In this document: positions 35,126 to 48,480 of the stretch, piece by piece
Layout of the letters: the number at the start of each line of letters is the position of its first letter
Numbering within the stretch: position 1 is the first letter of the stretch
Assembly (NCBI RefSeq): GCF_041956535.1
Contig: NW_027192219.1
Coordinates: 134,546 to 198,545 of the forward strand
Length of the DNA: 64,000 bases
Reading direction: 5' to 3'
Origin: Calcarisporiella thermophila CBS 279.70
Taxonomy: Eukaryota > Calcarisporiellomycota
Position numbers and translations under genes: made by a program
Notes under the pieces: model-generated
What the model saw: only the letters and a program-made list of their open reading frames with translations
What the model was told of the DNA's origin: nothing
Databases searched by the model: none

Positions 35126-37842
35126 TCAAATCCCATTTTGTACCCTAAACTCATCCCATGCTTCGTTCAGTGCACTAAATACTCCGTTGGCGATCAGCTT
35201 TTGTTCCACAGTTAGCCCAGGTCCCATCTAATAGTGTATTACAAATGTTATTAGAGAAGCATAAAATATTGTTTTTCAGAAAATTGATAACGCACTTTGT
35301 CCGGATGCACTTTGCTAATTGCACGTATATACCGAGATTTTACCTGTGCAGGTGTGACCAACTCACTCATAGGCACTGGGCGCCATTGTAATTCCTCCCA
35401 CAAGACAGTTTCCAAGCTTGCAATTAGAGCTCTCAAGTTTTTTTCTTTACTTGCACGCCACTGAACTATTCGAGCGTCAACAATATCCTTGCATTGCAGT
35501 TTTTCAACATCTTCTTGTTCCTGACGAGCATTGTGTGCACGCAGGCGAGAGACTGCAGCATCGCTTGCAATCTGACCCGCACGCTTGGCTGCAGCAGAGG
35601 GTTGAGGAGTGCGCGTAATGGGGGGTTTTGGGGCTGCAGGGGCTGGAGAGTCAATGAATTCTGCAAACGGGTTGTTTTCAAGGTTTGGTACGCTTGAAGA
35701 TGGGGTGGAAGCCTCCGGAACTCCTTTTAGTGCTCTCCTACAGCGTGACATTCCCTCATTGACACTTTTATTTCGTGGATCCAGCACAATAAGTCGTTCG
35801 TAGTCACTAAGGGCGTCTTCATATCGCTCCATATTTTCGTAGGCAGTCGCACGTCGTAACAGCGCTTTCTTCCCATGATCCATGAAATGTACTCCTTCGT
35901 ATAGCTCTGTAGAATTAATATCTTGCCCAATGATCTCTAGGGCTAATGAGCAATCGTCAACACATCCTCTATTATCTCCTGTTTTCAATTTCGCAGCAGC
36001 TCGATTATTGTACAGTGGCACAAGTTGGACATGCTTGGCAGGAAGACTTGCAATTGCAAGTGCATAAGATTGCTCTGCCTCTCCAAACTGTCCAATCTTA
36101 AATAGCTCATTTCCACGAACACGATGACCATCAGCGGTGCTCAGTTGACTTGGATCACATGGAATAGGTACACGAGGTGGGCGACGTGGGCGTTCAGAAA
36201 CTAATGGGGTAGAGCGCCCCGACGTCGGAGCAGATGATGCAACTTGGCGCCGACGGGCAGGAGAAATATAACTCTCTTTTTCTTCGAATATGTTAAGTCG
36301 CGTAGCAGATGAAGTACGGTTCTCAGCTGTTAGTTTCGATTTAGAAGAATGGTTTGAAGATGTAAGATTTGCTGGGGATTTACGTGATTCAGGTATTTCG
36401 TCTTCAGAAGAACTGTCACGATATGGTACATAATCGCCGGTTTCTGCTCTATTCTGAAGCTCATCTCTGTAGCTTCCACCATTATATCTCTCCTCTGTCT
36501 CTTGCATCCAGCGTGGATAGCCTTTCCGTGTCCCCTTTTGCAACTGCTGTTGTTGTAGCTCTTCAATAGACTTCTTTACTTTGTCAGCGGATTGTTTCAT
36601 CATTGTTTGAGCTCGGTTGAACATGCTTATACCGAACTCACTGGCTTGTGCGGCAAGGCGCTCTCTTTGCTGCCAGAGGCCGGATATAGATGTGGTGGAA
36701 TATGTGCCAGCCTCATTTAACTCATTATAGTGCGTGGATGCAGAGAATTGTGAGTTGAGTTCCTCACCGCTATTCTGCAATGTTGTCATACGTGGGCTCT
36801 TCCAAGACGAATTTTGTTGCTGTCTTTCATTTTTCTGCATAGTACTTGTAACTAGTTCAGCCTCCTTATTTTGAATTAACATATCGATTGCTACTTCAAC
36901 ATCTCTCCCGTTTTTCGTCGCAGCTAAGGCAGTTTGTGCCTGAGTAGCAGTGAATCCCATTTCTACTATACGTGCGATCAGCTCATCCATACCGGTATCC
37001 TCAGGTGTGACAGTTGGTGGCGAAGAAGCTGGAGTCGTTCTTGGTTGCTGGAATTTAGAAGCCGGTTCGGCCAAAAGTCCCAAAGGATTGGCATCTGAAT
37101 CATCGGGGATTGTTGAAGAATTGGTTGAGGAAGTGGAAAATGGAGTAGGATTAGACACTTTTTCAAAAGCGCTTAAATCGAATGGATCATCTGATTCCGC
37201 CGGAGGGATAGTTGAATTTGACTAAAACAGAAGCCGCCGCGTTAACCAAATTAAATCAAGAAGTACTGAAAATGCCAAAATTACTTGATTGAATGAAGGA
37301 GATATCCGATTGCTTAATAAAGATGGCTTGGCTAACAAATCAAGATCCCAGGGATCAGAGGCCGGTCCAGTCATGCTCTCCGTATTTACAGAGGCTACGC
37401 CAGGCTGGGGCGTTTGTGCACGTCTAGACAAGCAGATGTGAAATTTAAAAATGAGTTGAAACTTAATGTAATAAAAATTCCCGCAATGATAAGAGTTTTA
37501 ACATAAAATGATATCTTACAGTTGGTTAAGGGATTGCGATTGGGAGGGTGTTGGAGCCCTTCGGAAATGTGGTTGATCTGCTAAGAGGCTCCCAAATATA
37601 TCGTCATTGGCTGAAGTACGTGTGGGGCCAACAGCAGGTGAGGAGGCTGTTGATGACATGGCTGCTGGCTGGTGGGTCTGAGTGGGCTTTAGCGAAGCAC
37701 TAGATCCTCTGGAGGATGGTGTTGAGGAACGCATTTGATTATGATCGGTAGGGGCGGAAAGTTTTGTAGAAGCGGGATGGTGTCGAGGAGGCTTGGGCAC
37801 AGATATGTTGGAGCTCCATGAGAGACCTTGCAAATCATCCAT
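35126..37842 (-). CDS. SWA2: Auxilin-like clathrin-uncoating protein (UBA-TPR-J), SWA2 family
   Basis: Four exons (37842-37520, 37423-37285, 37221-35296, 35227-35126) give 829 residues. The disordered N-terminal third has clathrin/adaptor-type motifs (DPWDLDLL, DDPFDLSAF). A UBA domain follows (DELIARIVEMGFTATQAQTA). A TPR region begins GHRVRGNELFKIGQFGEAEQ and continues LYNNRAAAKLKTGDNRGCVD. The C-terminal J domain has SRYIRAISKVHPDK, with the HPD motif that stimulates Hsp70, and ends FSALNEAWDEFRV after the last intron. Swa2 recruits Hsp70 to strip clathrin from vesicles. The domain order matches. It is divergent from HBS1, 161 bases apart. Confidence 0.9.
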
Positions 37843-38003
37843 GAGTAATCTTTTCAAGGCGAACTTAAGTATGTAATTTCTATGAGGACAAGGCTTGATA
37901 GAAAAATCGAATTTATTAAAGATATTAAAGTATTGGCGCAGCCACTATGTTATAAAGCGGTCAGAGGATTTTCAAAGATTAATTGTAGATTAGAAAAAAA
38001 AAC

Positions 38004-41000
38004 ATGTCGCGACATAGGAGTATTCGGAACATGGATATAAACTGTGAGTGTTTTTTATTTAAACAAACTCTGTGCTAACTTGTATGCTCAATATTTTTTT
38101 TAAATTTTTATTTGACCTCTTTTTGTGGCTAATTATATGCTTTTAGCTGTGTTGGAGGAGGAGGACATTTACTCGGAAGAAGAATATGAAAATGAGGGAG
38201 AAGGTAACCTCAAATTTGATTCGTGATTAATTTTATGGCAAGAGCAATAGTTGAGCATTTCAATAATATTCATTTAGGGGCTCCTGATCTCGATGATTTA
38301 ACTGAAGAAGAATATGGTATATACGTTGAATTTTTGAAAGGGTTTGGCAGCGCGTATAATCTATTCAATAGCTCAAATGCAGGACGGCATTGCCTATATT
38401 CAATCTATATTACCAGAGGATTCACATGTACCTGTGAAGGAAATTGAAGACACACTGTGGTATTATTATTTTGATAAAGAGCAATCGGCTAATTGGATAT
38501 TAGGTATTTTTTTTTCTTTTTGAAGTTTTTATATCTAACTCTATAATTGTTTATTAGACAAGCTTGAAAAGCAAAGTATTCAAACGCAAAAAAAGCAAGC
38601 TGATTCAAGAAGTAACAAAGGTGAGTGTTCATTTCTAATAGTAGACCCCTTTTTGAAAGATAAAGCTGGTGTGGGTGGGGCAATTTCGCACTAGTCGAAA
38701 TTTATTTTTCATAGTGATCATGAGGTTAGAATCATATTTGATTTCTCTATATTTATATGCAATTGACTTAAGGATCTGTTATTTAATCTACAGCTATATC
38801 TACCCATTTTTTTTCATAACTATAGGAGTATTTCCATTGGGCACCAATACCAAGTCTAATAAAAGGAAAGGCCTGCCTCTGAACCATCTGGCGTCGTACT
38901 GGCGTAATATAAAATGGGGTTGTGGTGGCTCAGACTTGATACCTATTTCATCTTATTCATCAAAATCCAGTGGAAGGCTTTTTAAAGGGGGATTGCTTGG
39001 AGGAGCTGATCATCCTCCTGGAAAGCGCATTACTCCCAGTCAGCTCGGATCCTCAAAGACCACACTTGCAGATCTAGCTAAATCTAGAGGATCACGCGCA
39101 AGCGGAAGTAGTCTTTTATCCTTTGCAACTAAAAAGCCTTCGCATAGTTCCGAATCCATCGCTAATGAATCATCTCTTATATCACACTCTTCTACATCAA
39201 GTGCTTCTCTTTCTTCGGCTTGTGCAAATTCGCCTTTTCGTAAGCCACTCACTTCGCTAGCAAGAACTGGGAATTCAGCCACAAGTGCAGCAAAATCTAC
39301 TACTGATAATATACCTCCTGCACCCACGGCTTCTAGAGAAAATCCATTGATGAATCCAAAATCCGCGAGCTTGAGAGATTTAACCGCGCGCTATGCTAAA
39401 AAGAGCACACCAATAGCATCCAAAGCAACTCCATTGACTTCAAATCCAGCTCAGCCAACGTTTGAGAGAAATAATTCTCATCACTCAGAAAATGCCACTG
39501 ATACTTCAACCTCTTCCCAACCATTATCCGATGACCCTCTTATTGCCCCACCCTCACACTTTGCGCAGTTTATTTTTAAAATGCTAGATGAAAATTGCCA
39601 GCAGCCTATGTCTTCTCATATTTTCTCTGACTACTTGACTCCGATCCATTTTTCGGTAGGTTCTGCACAAGGCTTTAATTTTGACAAGCCAAGTCCGGAT
39701 GATATTGTGGCAAAAGCGCAATGTCAACGGGGTGGAGCCAAAGGTAAATACTAAAAGACTAAAAAATTCCGAATTGATGAGATTTATACTACAAAATTTT
39801 CTGAACAGCATCCAAAACTGCACCTGTTGAATCGACTATCACTACCTCGGCTGCTAAAATAAACGCTAGATCAGCTGACGAGGATGAAATACTAGAAGTT
39901 GAAGATAGTCATGAAGATGAACAGCTTCAGTTTGATCTGGCAGCATTAGGACTTGGTGATCAATCCGTGACAAAGTCCATAAGTGTAAAACCTGTATCTA
40001 AATCATCTTCTAGTACCTCCGATGTTAAGTCATCTCTACCTCCGCCACCTCCCAAGGCCCCAAAGTTGAAAGAGCGTATCAATGTTCAGGAAGAATTCAA
40101 GAAGAGATCCGCGGAAAAAGAGAGCATGAATCTAGTGATAATCGGTATGTAATGCTTGATTTCACTCTAAATTAATGGATTTTTCTCAATTAACGATTTT
40201 TAAATGCACAATAGGTCACGTTGATGCTGGCAAAAGTACATTAATGGGACATCTGCTCTACTCTCTTGGAGAAGTGAGTGACAAGGCACTAAAAAAATTT
40301 GAGCGGGATAGCCAGCGCATTGGAAAGGGATCATTCGCCTTTGCTTGGGTACTTGATGAGACTGAAGAGGAACGGTCGCGGGGTATTACTATGGATGTTG
40401 CCATCAGTAAATTCGAAACTCCTCATCGGCGGTTCACTCTTTTGGACGCTCCTGGCCATCGCGATTTCGTTCCAAATATGATTTCAGGAGCTGCTCAAGC
40501 GGATGTCGCGATTTTAGTGGTGGATTCGGTGACCGGGGAGTTTGAAGCAGGGTTTGAGGGGAATGGTCAAACACGAGAACATGCCTTGCTTGTTAGAAGT
40601 CTAGGAGTTCAGCAAATGGTTATTGCAGTGAACAAATTGGATCTGGTGGGTTCCTTTTCATTACTTTAATCTGCTCCATTGCTATTTCCTAATTCTCCTT
40701 TCTTTTGCCCACGAAGATGGAATGGTCACAAGAGCGATACTTAGAGATATCTCAAAAACTTGGCAATTTCCTGATCCAAGCTGGTTTCAAAAAACAAAAG
40801 CTCACATTTATTCCTTGCAGTGGCCTAAAAGGCGAAAATCTCGTAAAACGTATAGATAGTGCACTTCGGGCATGGTACGATGGCCCAACTATAGTTGAGG
40901 CAATTGATCAGTTTGAACCTCCGGTGCGCGCGCTAGATAAACCTTTCCGACTCTCCGTGAATGATTTTTTCAAAGGAGGCATTGGCAGTACCAGTGGAGT

Positions 41001-41859
41001 CTCTGTAGCAGGCAGAATTGAAAGTGGCCATATCCAAGTAGGAGAGCAGGTAATGGTGGTGCCCGGCAACGAATATGGAATAGTGAAAGGTTTGAATGAA
41101 AGGCTTTAAGTACTTTTCCCCCTCTATTTAACTGGGATTACAGCATTAGAAGTCGGAGGAGAATCTGCCAAATGGGCTGCTGCCGGTGATACTATCTTAG
41201 TAACTTTAATTAATCTCGATATACTTCAACTAAGGTAATTTTGTTCAATATTTTCAGAATTTTTCTAATTGGCGTTAATTTACGGTATTTGCATTTAAGC
41301 ACCGGCTCCGTGCTCTGCTCACCTGAGCATCCTGTCCCATCCGTAACGAAATTTATTGCGCAGGTCGTGGTTTTCGATGTAAAGGTGCCAATAACAAAAG
41401 GATTTCCGGTATGTTTTCACTATTGAAATTCTTCTAGCAATTGTTTTTTGAATTCATTCGAATGAACACTTTGTTTAATAGGTCTTATTACACCAACAGA
41501 GTATGAACGAGCCTGCTACTATTTCCCGATTGATTTCAATACTCGATAAAACCAGCGGGGAAGTAATCAAAAAATCTCCAAGGTAAGAAAAGATAGCCCT
41601 ATGACTACTGACTCGTAGTTTAATTTTTTTCTTCCCAAAGGCATCTTTCTAAGTCAACCACGGCCACAATAGAGATTAATCTCAACCGGGCTATTCCTCT
41701 TGAGAATTTCAAGGAGAACAAAGAGCTTGGAAGGATTACGTTGCGCAAAGGGGGCGAAACCATTGCTGCTGGTGTTGTGATTGAGGTTGCTATTCTATTT
41801 AGAAGCTCGTTAATTTCAATAATCGCAACTAATTCTCTTGTTTATAGATATTTTCCTGA
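38004..41859 (+). CDS. HBS1: Hbs1 ribosome-rescue GTPase (Dom34 partner), possibly with Ski7-like isoform
   Basis: Fourteen exons: 38004-38043, 38147-38203, 38278-38316, 38372-38503, 38558-38620, 38826-39743, 39809-40144, 40215-40645, 40717-41089, 41144-41234, 41300-41408, 41482-41582, 41641-41785, 41848-41859. They give 948 residues. The Hbs1 N-terminal domain is visible ([20 protein letters not shown]). A long Ser/Thr-rich exon ends with [10 protein letters not shown]. The GTPase has [20 protein letters not shown] at about residue 529, then [24 protein letters not shown] and NKLDL. The beta-barrel domains follow. Hbs1 with Dom34/Pelota splits stalled ribosomes. The donor before the 12-base last exon (GTTGCT) is weak. 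Confidence 0.9.
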
Positions 41860-42420
41860 AGCTTAATATGCTGCCGTGAAATTTCTGCTTTGGATCCGCT
41901 TCTCTGCATTCAATGTAAAATAAATAAATAAAAAATAGAAATACTTTTCAACCTATGGATTCAGCGCTTATGCTGATGCTAAAGCCATTTAGTGAACCAT
42001 TTATATTCGACAACCTCGTATTTCAGCGGTGATAAGATATCAAAGTAAAACCAACACATTACACAAATTATCTACTTATATCCTGGCAAATTACAAAATG
42101 CATCATCCATCGATCTTTATGGTAACATAAAGTTGAAGATCTTAATCGTCCGCTACTACCAACTTGACACTGCTTCGTTTGTTCAAAGAGCTGCTAAACG
42201 GTATTATGTACAGATATATTGGTTAACACATTTTCGGTGTGTGCAAATTTGCTAATTTTCCCATTTTGGGCTGATTCTAGAGTGCTTTATATGGATTTTG
42301 CACATTACATTTGGATTCCCAAACTTGTCCTTTACCATTGAAACTTCGACTTCAAAACCCATCTCTGATCACTCTTATCTTGTGTCCATCTGAAATGCAA
42401 TTTAATTTACATCCAATTTA
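41860..42420. other. Intergenic between HBS1 and EAF
   Basis: About 560 bases with no gene. An AATAAATAAATAAAAAATAG stretch near 41919-41938 is a plausible polyadenylation region for HBS1. Confidence 0.4.
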
Positions 42421-43788
42421 ATGGCCACGACAGAACTCCCATTAGAAAAAGGCCCATTTCCCGTCAATATTGGCCAATCCCTTCTTGAGCCCTCTAATTC
42501 CTCACCGTTTCTTTCCATTCGTTGTAAGTAATTTTAGTAGATTTCAATAGAATTCGCGTAATTAATTGTTCCCCGGTGCTTTTATTATATTAGATAATTT
42601 CAAGCCTGATTCAATAGACAGCACAAAAACTGGAGCACTGGAAACAGATGCCAAGGGCGATTTTGTCATCGAGCTCCCAAGTAATCAAGTAAAGTGGATT
42701 CATTATTTCCTTTTTTTGTGATTAGCGCTAAATTGCTTGTTTCTCGAGTAGGCTGGAGAGAATAGTCATAAGTTTGTCGGACAAGCGCAAGCAGCTAAAG
42801 AGATAGACTGTTTGCTAGTTTGGAATGAGGATTCACAAGTAATATTTTATTTTGCTGTGTTTAACACCCAGTATTCTTATTATGAAGTGCTATATTATCA
42901 ATTTCTAGAGCTTTACACTAGAGCGATTAGGCATCAATATTCCAGCTCGTCCCCTCCGCAAATCTGCAAAAAATGCAGAAAATACTTTCACACCTCTCCA
43001 AGGACCTTCTCCTTCCGCATCTACTATTGGCTCCCCGAGCACTACACTACTCTCACCTAATCCTGTGGAGGATGACTGGAATAATTTTGCTTCTGAACTC
43101 GAAGAAATCATGCAGGAGGATGATGAGAATGCAAAGGATGATGAGGCTGATACAGAGGCAGAAGATAATGCCCCTGGGCAAACATTCGAGCACTTCGAAG
43201 TGATTGACGAGCCTGCTACAAACAATGTACCTCCAGAAGCACCCATTAATAATTCTTCTGGATTATCCCTACCATTATCATCTGTGGCTTCCCCCCTCTC
43301 CTTGCCTTCTCATCCTCACGCTGGAAAACCGACGTCGCTTTCAGCTAAAATGCGCAAAAATGCTGATGACTCTACAGATAACTCAAGCGACAGTGAATCC
43401 TCGGACTCCTCTTCAGGCTCTTCATCAGGTTCTTCCTCAGGCTCATCCGATGACGACGACGATGATGGTCTATCGGATCTGGAATCTGAGTTGAATCAAA
43501 CTTTGTCTCAACCTGCAGTTGCGACCGATTCTGCTGCGGTGGTGAAGAAAGGTGCGGGGAAGAAGCAGCCTGAGGTAGGTGCATTGGGGGCTGGTTCTGG
43601 AGCAAGTGGTTCAGCACGAGGTGGCCCCATTTCATTGAATAAGTTCATGTCACGTAAGTCTTTTATCGTTTGAATGGCATTAATAGCACTTATGGATGTA
43701 AATCGTTTATGTAGAAGATGACGACGACGATGAAGAAGATAGAAGAGGAAGAGAGGAAGAGGATATCTCCTCGAGTGATGACGAGTAA
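42421..43788 (+). CDS. ELL-associated factor (EAF family) transcription elongation protein
   Basis: Five exons (42421-42523, 42594-42688, 42752-42838, 42909-43653, 43715-43788) encode 367 residues. The N-terminal EAF domain is recognisable: KGPFPVNIGQSLLEP, LSIRYNFKPDSID, DFVIELPS, KEIDCLLVWNEDSQSFTLER and GINIPARPLRKSAKN. The C-terminal half is Ser/Asp-rich and strongly acidic (SSGSSDDDDDDGLSD, then QDDDDDEEDRRG). EAF proteins bind ELL and stimulate RNA polymerase II elongation in the nucleus. The acidic tail is a likely activation or chaperone-binding region. No ELL gene is in the window. Confidence 0.85.
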
Positions 43789-44629
43789 TGCGTAGTGTTT
43801 TAAACTGTTGCCTGTATATTACGAATATTTACCCAGAAAGAATGCTTATCCTTTTCATAAAAGAATTTTGTTTCTACATTCAGGATGTCCCCCCAAGATC
43901 ACTCTCTAAATCCTATTTGGAAATTCCCAAAATATTCATTTCGCACAGGCTACACAAACAACAACTTGTGAATTATGATCAATATTATTTTTTTTATTAA
44001 GATTTTACGGTTTGATGACGTCTACTCAGCACATCAAGTGGTGATCACTAGTATCTAAAGAGAAAAGGCTATTTTTCCTCTGCACAAGAAAGAAATAGTA
44101 CTATTAAAGAATTCCACATCGCGATCCCCGCGAATTCCCCACTTTATACTCTCCTCTATACTCTATCTACATACACGTTCATCTAAGGTAATTTCACCGT
44201 ATACATTCTGAGAAGTGTAGAAATTTTTTGGAAGCAGAGTTTCGAATCTAGAATCTATTGACATTATCATTTTTATTTTGGATTTCGTATTAATCTTATC
44301 TTTTTATTCCCTTCTAGATTTAATTATATTGGTATTTGATGCACCGTTTCTCTACTCCCCTACACCTAATTTAAAAATTGGCTTGCCCCTTAACTTAAGT
44401 ATTAAAATATCTGGTTTTTTATATTCTATTAACTCTGCTCCCATCATCCGGATGCTTACTTTTGCTCCGCTACTGATCATACTCGGCCCCTAAAGGGCCC
44501 TGTTAACCTTTTGGATTTCGTTTTTTGTGCAGTACTCTATACATCTTTACCCCCCTTCCGTATTGTTTTTTGTATATATATTTCGGCATCAATTCCCCAG
44601 AATTTCTCGTTTAAATATCTCCCAAGCCA
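43789..44629. other. Long 5' region of the zinc-finger factor gene
   Basis: About 840 bases between the EAF stop and the next start. The stretch near 44500-44629 is pyrimidine-rich, as in many fungal leaders. An open frame at 44278-44493 is hydrophobic but lacks support. Confidence 0.4.
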
Positions 44630-47600
44630 ATGTCGGTTGTACCTATCGAATCCTCAATTAATACCGATGCGTCATCAACGGCCACCACTGTAAGCACATT
44701 TGTGTCCCCGTCTATCTCCGCCGCTGACACCTCAGACGATTCGTCGATGAGCGAAGGACAGACCGGCGAGCGAACAATGCCTACATCTACCACATCTGAT
44801 GCTCCTCCACGTCACAGTTTAACACCGGCAGATGTTGGGCAGCAAAGGCGAATAAGTTTGCCTGTGGATAGGAATGTTCACTTGGAGTACGCACCTGCAG
44901 GATTAGCCACTCATCAGCTTGCTGCGACGGGATTTGCCGAACCTTTGGCAATGCCTGGCGCGATTGTCGCCTCAGATTTTACTCCGCCGGAACAGAACAT
45001 TCAGGTTTCGCCCCCAATTCCAATATCAATAGCATCAGTATCTAAGCATCAACAGCAACAACGGGTGCTCTCTACCGGACTTGTTCAAGCAGGCGAGGAC
45101 CAAGCAGCCGCAGCCGTTGCGACAGTAGCTCTGCTAGGACAGACGTTGAGTGGACTTGGGCAATCGGTGGCTGCACCTGCTGTCATTATGGAGGATATCA
45201 AGGAGCCGCAATTACCAACGTCGAATGCTCTTTCTCCGCCAACCATCGCCCAAGGGATGCAGATCATGCTTGAGGCTTCAGCAGTCAATGCCCCGGATAA
45301 TGCGGTCCCCGCCGTCCCTAACATGCCCACAGCAGCACCACTCTCAACACCCCCTGCACCCGCTCAGCCTCTCATCCTCAATCCAACGATTGCAACAAAT
45401 CCAACCCTTACGGCGGCGGCCGTTGTCGCTGCCCAAAAGCAGATCGAGCAGATCATCTCCCAGCAGCATGAAAAAGCGAACGCGACGCCCCTTGATTCAG
45501 AGAGCAATAAATCTAGCGGGGGTGCCGTGGGGATTGAGCCGCAGGAGGAGCCGCAGCAGGCTGCTGCTTTAATCGCCTCCGCAAATGATGCAATTCTTCA
45601 GCAAGCAATAATCGAGTCGGCGCAAGTTGCAAATGCTGCAGTAGCGGCGGCAGCAGTTGTCCAAATGAACCTGGCTCAGCAGCTGGTAGAGGCGCCAGAG
45701 ACCTTGTCGCAGAGCACACTTGAACAGAGACAACATGAGATCCATCAAATGCTCACCAACGCTGCAAACGCACAGGCGGTATCAAATATGCTCTCTTCTG
45801 CTGCGGCAATGAACATGTTATCAGGGGGGGGGAATGCGCCTGCAGCGACCATGGCTGCCCTCTCTCAGACGGTTTTGCCTACGCCGACGGATAAATCTCC
45901 AACACAAGAGGTGATCACCCCATTAGATTCCTCTCCCTTTTTTTTTCTTCATTTCTCATTATCTTCTGGATATAGACAATACCGGGTGCGCCGTCTGATC
46001 ATGTGCAAACCGAATCCTCTGCTGTGCCAGAAGTCGTGGACATGGAGGGCATAATTCCTGGAAATGAACCAGCCAGCATTAACCAGAGGAACAGCAATCG
46101 GCCTACTCTCCCCCACCCACCCATTATTCCAGGAGCGGCCGACCCTGTGGCCCTCAATGAGCAACCAGCACAAACGCTTTTACTTCTGGCGTCTGCAGGG
46201 AATCGACTTGCAATGCAAGACAGTCGTGAAGTGATGAACAACACGCAATCACGACTACCCTCAGTACCGGCTTCCTCCCCTCTGACGTCCAAGCATGAAC
46301 ATCTAGCTGGCGGTAGTCGCGGAAATGACTCAATGAAAACAGAAGCGGTTAGCACCGATTCCTCGTCGAAGAACTCGCCAGCCGTGGAGGCTGCTAGCGA
46401 TGACGAAGATGAAGATCTCGAGGAGGTGGACGAGGTTGAGTCGAATACAGGAAAGAGGATATGTATGTGGAAAGGATGCCATAAGGAGCTTCCGAATATG
46501 GAGGCATTAATTAATCACCTAGCGGATGTCCACGTCGGCGGCGGCAAGGTAAGCAGCTGCTCGTATAGCTTGAGAGGATAGGCACGTGGAGCTGACTTGT
46601 TTTTTATAGCCGAAATATTTATGCGAATGGAGCGATTGTCCTAGAACGAACAAGCCGTTCAAGAAACGCCACAAAATGTTCAACCATCTACGCACGCATA
46701 CTGGAGAACGGCCGTTTGTCTGCCAGGTTTCTGGGTGTGGGAAAAGGTTCGCTCGCCCTGACTCTCTCAGTACACATATGAAGACCCACTCGACCGTGCG
46801 GCCTTTTGTGTGCTCCGTCGAAGGGTGTAGGAAAGCATACTACCATGCCCGTTCGCTGCGTAAGCACGAGCGGGTGCATGATCAACGACAGCAATCTGGT
46901 AATCAGCAACAGCAACCGCAACAGCAGCAGTGCAACGGGCGACTAAGCTATTCTCAGACCTATTCACCCTATCCAACGACACGGCCTTATGCCAATTCGG
47001 CTGCATCAGCGGCCCAGTCAACACCCCTATTCTCCCCCACCTCGATACGGCCACCACCCGCTGCCGGAATGGTCACGACAATGCACCCGTCCCATTCTCC
47101 TCACACTTCTCCTTCCCCTCTCTCAACTGCAAGCATCCCCTCACCAATGCATGTGCCGGCTTCCTCCGCCTCCAGTAGTGGCCCAAGCCCAAAATTGCCC
47201 ATTCCTCCCTCGCCGACTGCAGGCCTCCCTTTCTCCCACTCGGTGCCCGCGGTTTACCCTTCACACAGCCCAGTGGTGGCCATGCCCTACGGAGTTTTGC
47301 CAAGCCTGCGGCCTGCAGAGGCGGCCGTCGCGGCCGTCGCGGCTGCCGCCGTGGCAGATGGATATGGACGAATATTCACCAGACTTCCGCCTCTGCCTAT
47401 GGGGCCGCCCATGGGCGGGATGTTGCCCTCTGCAACCCATCCTCACAAATATGTCCTCCCAACCCCTCCCATGGTTCCCGCTGGGCCCTATTTCCCCACC
47501 GCCCCCTCCTACACCCCTACCACGCTGCCGCCGGCATTTCTCCCAAGGCCTCCCAATATACCACCCTCCCCTATCTCCATTTCCTCTCCATCCGGCCATG

Positions 47601-47791
47601 TGATGCACCCTGGCTCAGTCTCGCACGCACCGCGGCTACCACCCCCCATCACAAATATGATGAACCACTCGATTGGAAGCGGTGGCCCGCTGGGATCTTC
47701 GGAGCCACCACCCTCTCATCAACCGACCCAGGCTCAGCCTCCGGGCTCATTGCCCACGAACACCGGGCTGTTCAAAACGAATCCAAAATAA
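44630..47791 (+). CDS. Gli/Zic-like C2H2 zinc-finger transcription factor
   Basis: Three exons (44630-45910, 45976-46548, 46610-47791) give 1011 residues. Residues 1-585 are low complexity, rich in Ala, Gln, Pro and Ser, with an acidic stretch ([15 protein letters not shown]) just before the fingers. The fingers resemble the Gli/Zic type: [20 protein letters not shown], then [56 protein letters not shown] and [20 protein letters not shown]. The first two have the wide C-x4-C spacing of Gli finger pairs. The C-terminal 300 residues are Pro/Ser/Ala-rich. It should be a sequence-specific nuclear regulator with unknown targets. Confidence 0.85.
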
Positions 47792-48480
47792 GGTTGCCAT
47801 GGGTGGAGGGGGGGGAGGGGGAGGATTAGTTAGGACTCCAATGTCTGCTGTAATATTTATTCATCTCTAAATATTATTTTTATTTTCCTTTACACCAAGA
47901 AACAAAGAGGGGAAGAAGGAGGGAAGTTGCCTCCCATTTGATGGAGCGCTGAGATGGGGAGATGGCGGCTGGTTAGCTCTTTTTGTACTGCTGGGTCTTT
48001 ATTTTTCTTTATTCTATTGTTCGAGTGTTTTTAATTTTCTTCGTCATGGAAAAAAAATTTTTTTTCTCTTCTTTCTTACTTTATGCCTGAAATTGTTCTC
48101 CTCTATTTGTAAACGGCAGAAAAAGCAACCTATTTGTTTTTTTGTTTCAATCGTTTACTTTCATATTCTTTTTTTTTTTTTGGAAGAAAAAAGATACCTC
48201 TTGAGTGTTATTTTTTTTATTCTTTTTTCTTGACTTATTTTTATATTTTTAGGATGATTTCCGTTATTATTCCTTTTTGATATTTCTATTTCTCACCCTA
48301 TAATTGTCTGTAAATAAAAATTTACTTCCTCTTGAAATGTAAAGAGCCGATATTAGCTAGATATCATTAGGTGAAAACGAAAAAGAAGAAACAATAATCA
48401 TACACACAGGGACGTGGAATGGCCTGAGATTTTGGGTGAGATTCGAGGGAATCCTAGTATTGATCCGCCGCCCTCGTCAT
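47792..48480. other. Convergent 3' region with G-rich tract
   Basis: The 3' side of the zinc-finger gene begins with a G-rich tract at 47801-47823 just after its stop, followed by T-rich DNA with long poly-T runs (47998-48245). No separate gene was found before the REEP-like gene ends at 48481. Confidence 0.5.

Noticed and set aside
34826-35215. 129-codon open frame after STRAP
   Set aside because: It overlaps the last SWA2 exon on the opposite strand and has no domain character.
46989-47608. Long alternative frames on both strands over the zinc-finger gene's Pro-rich tail
   Set aside because: Long open shadows are expected in GC-rich, C-repeat coding DNA, and the Gli-like frame explains the region.
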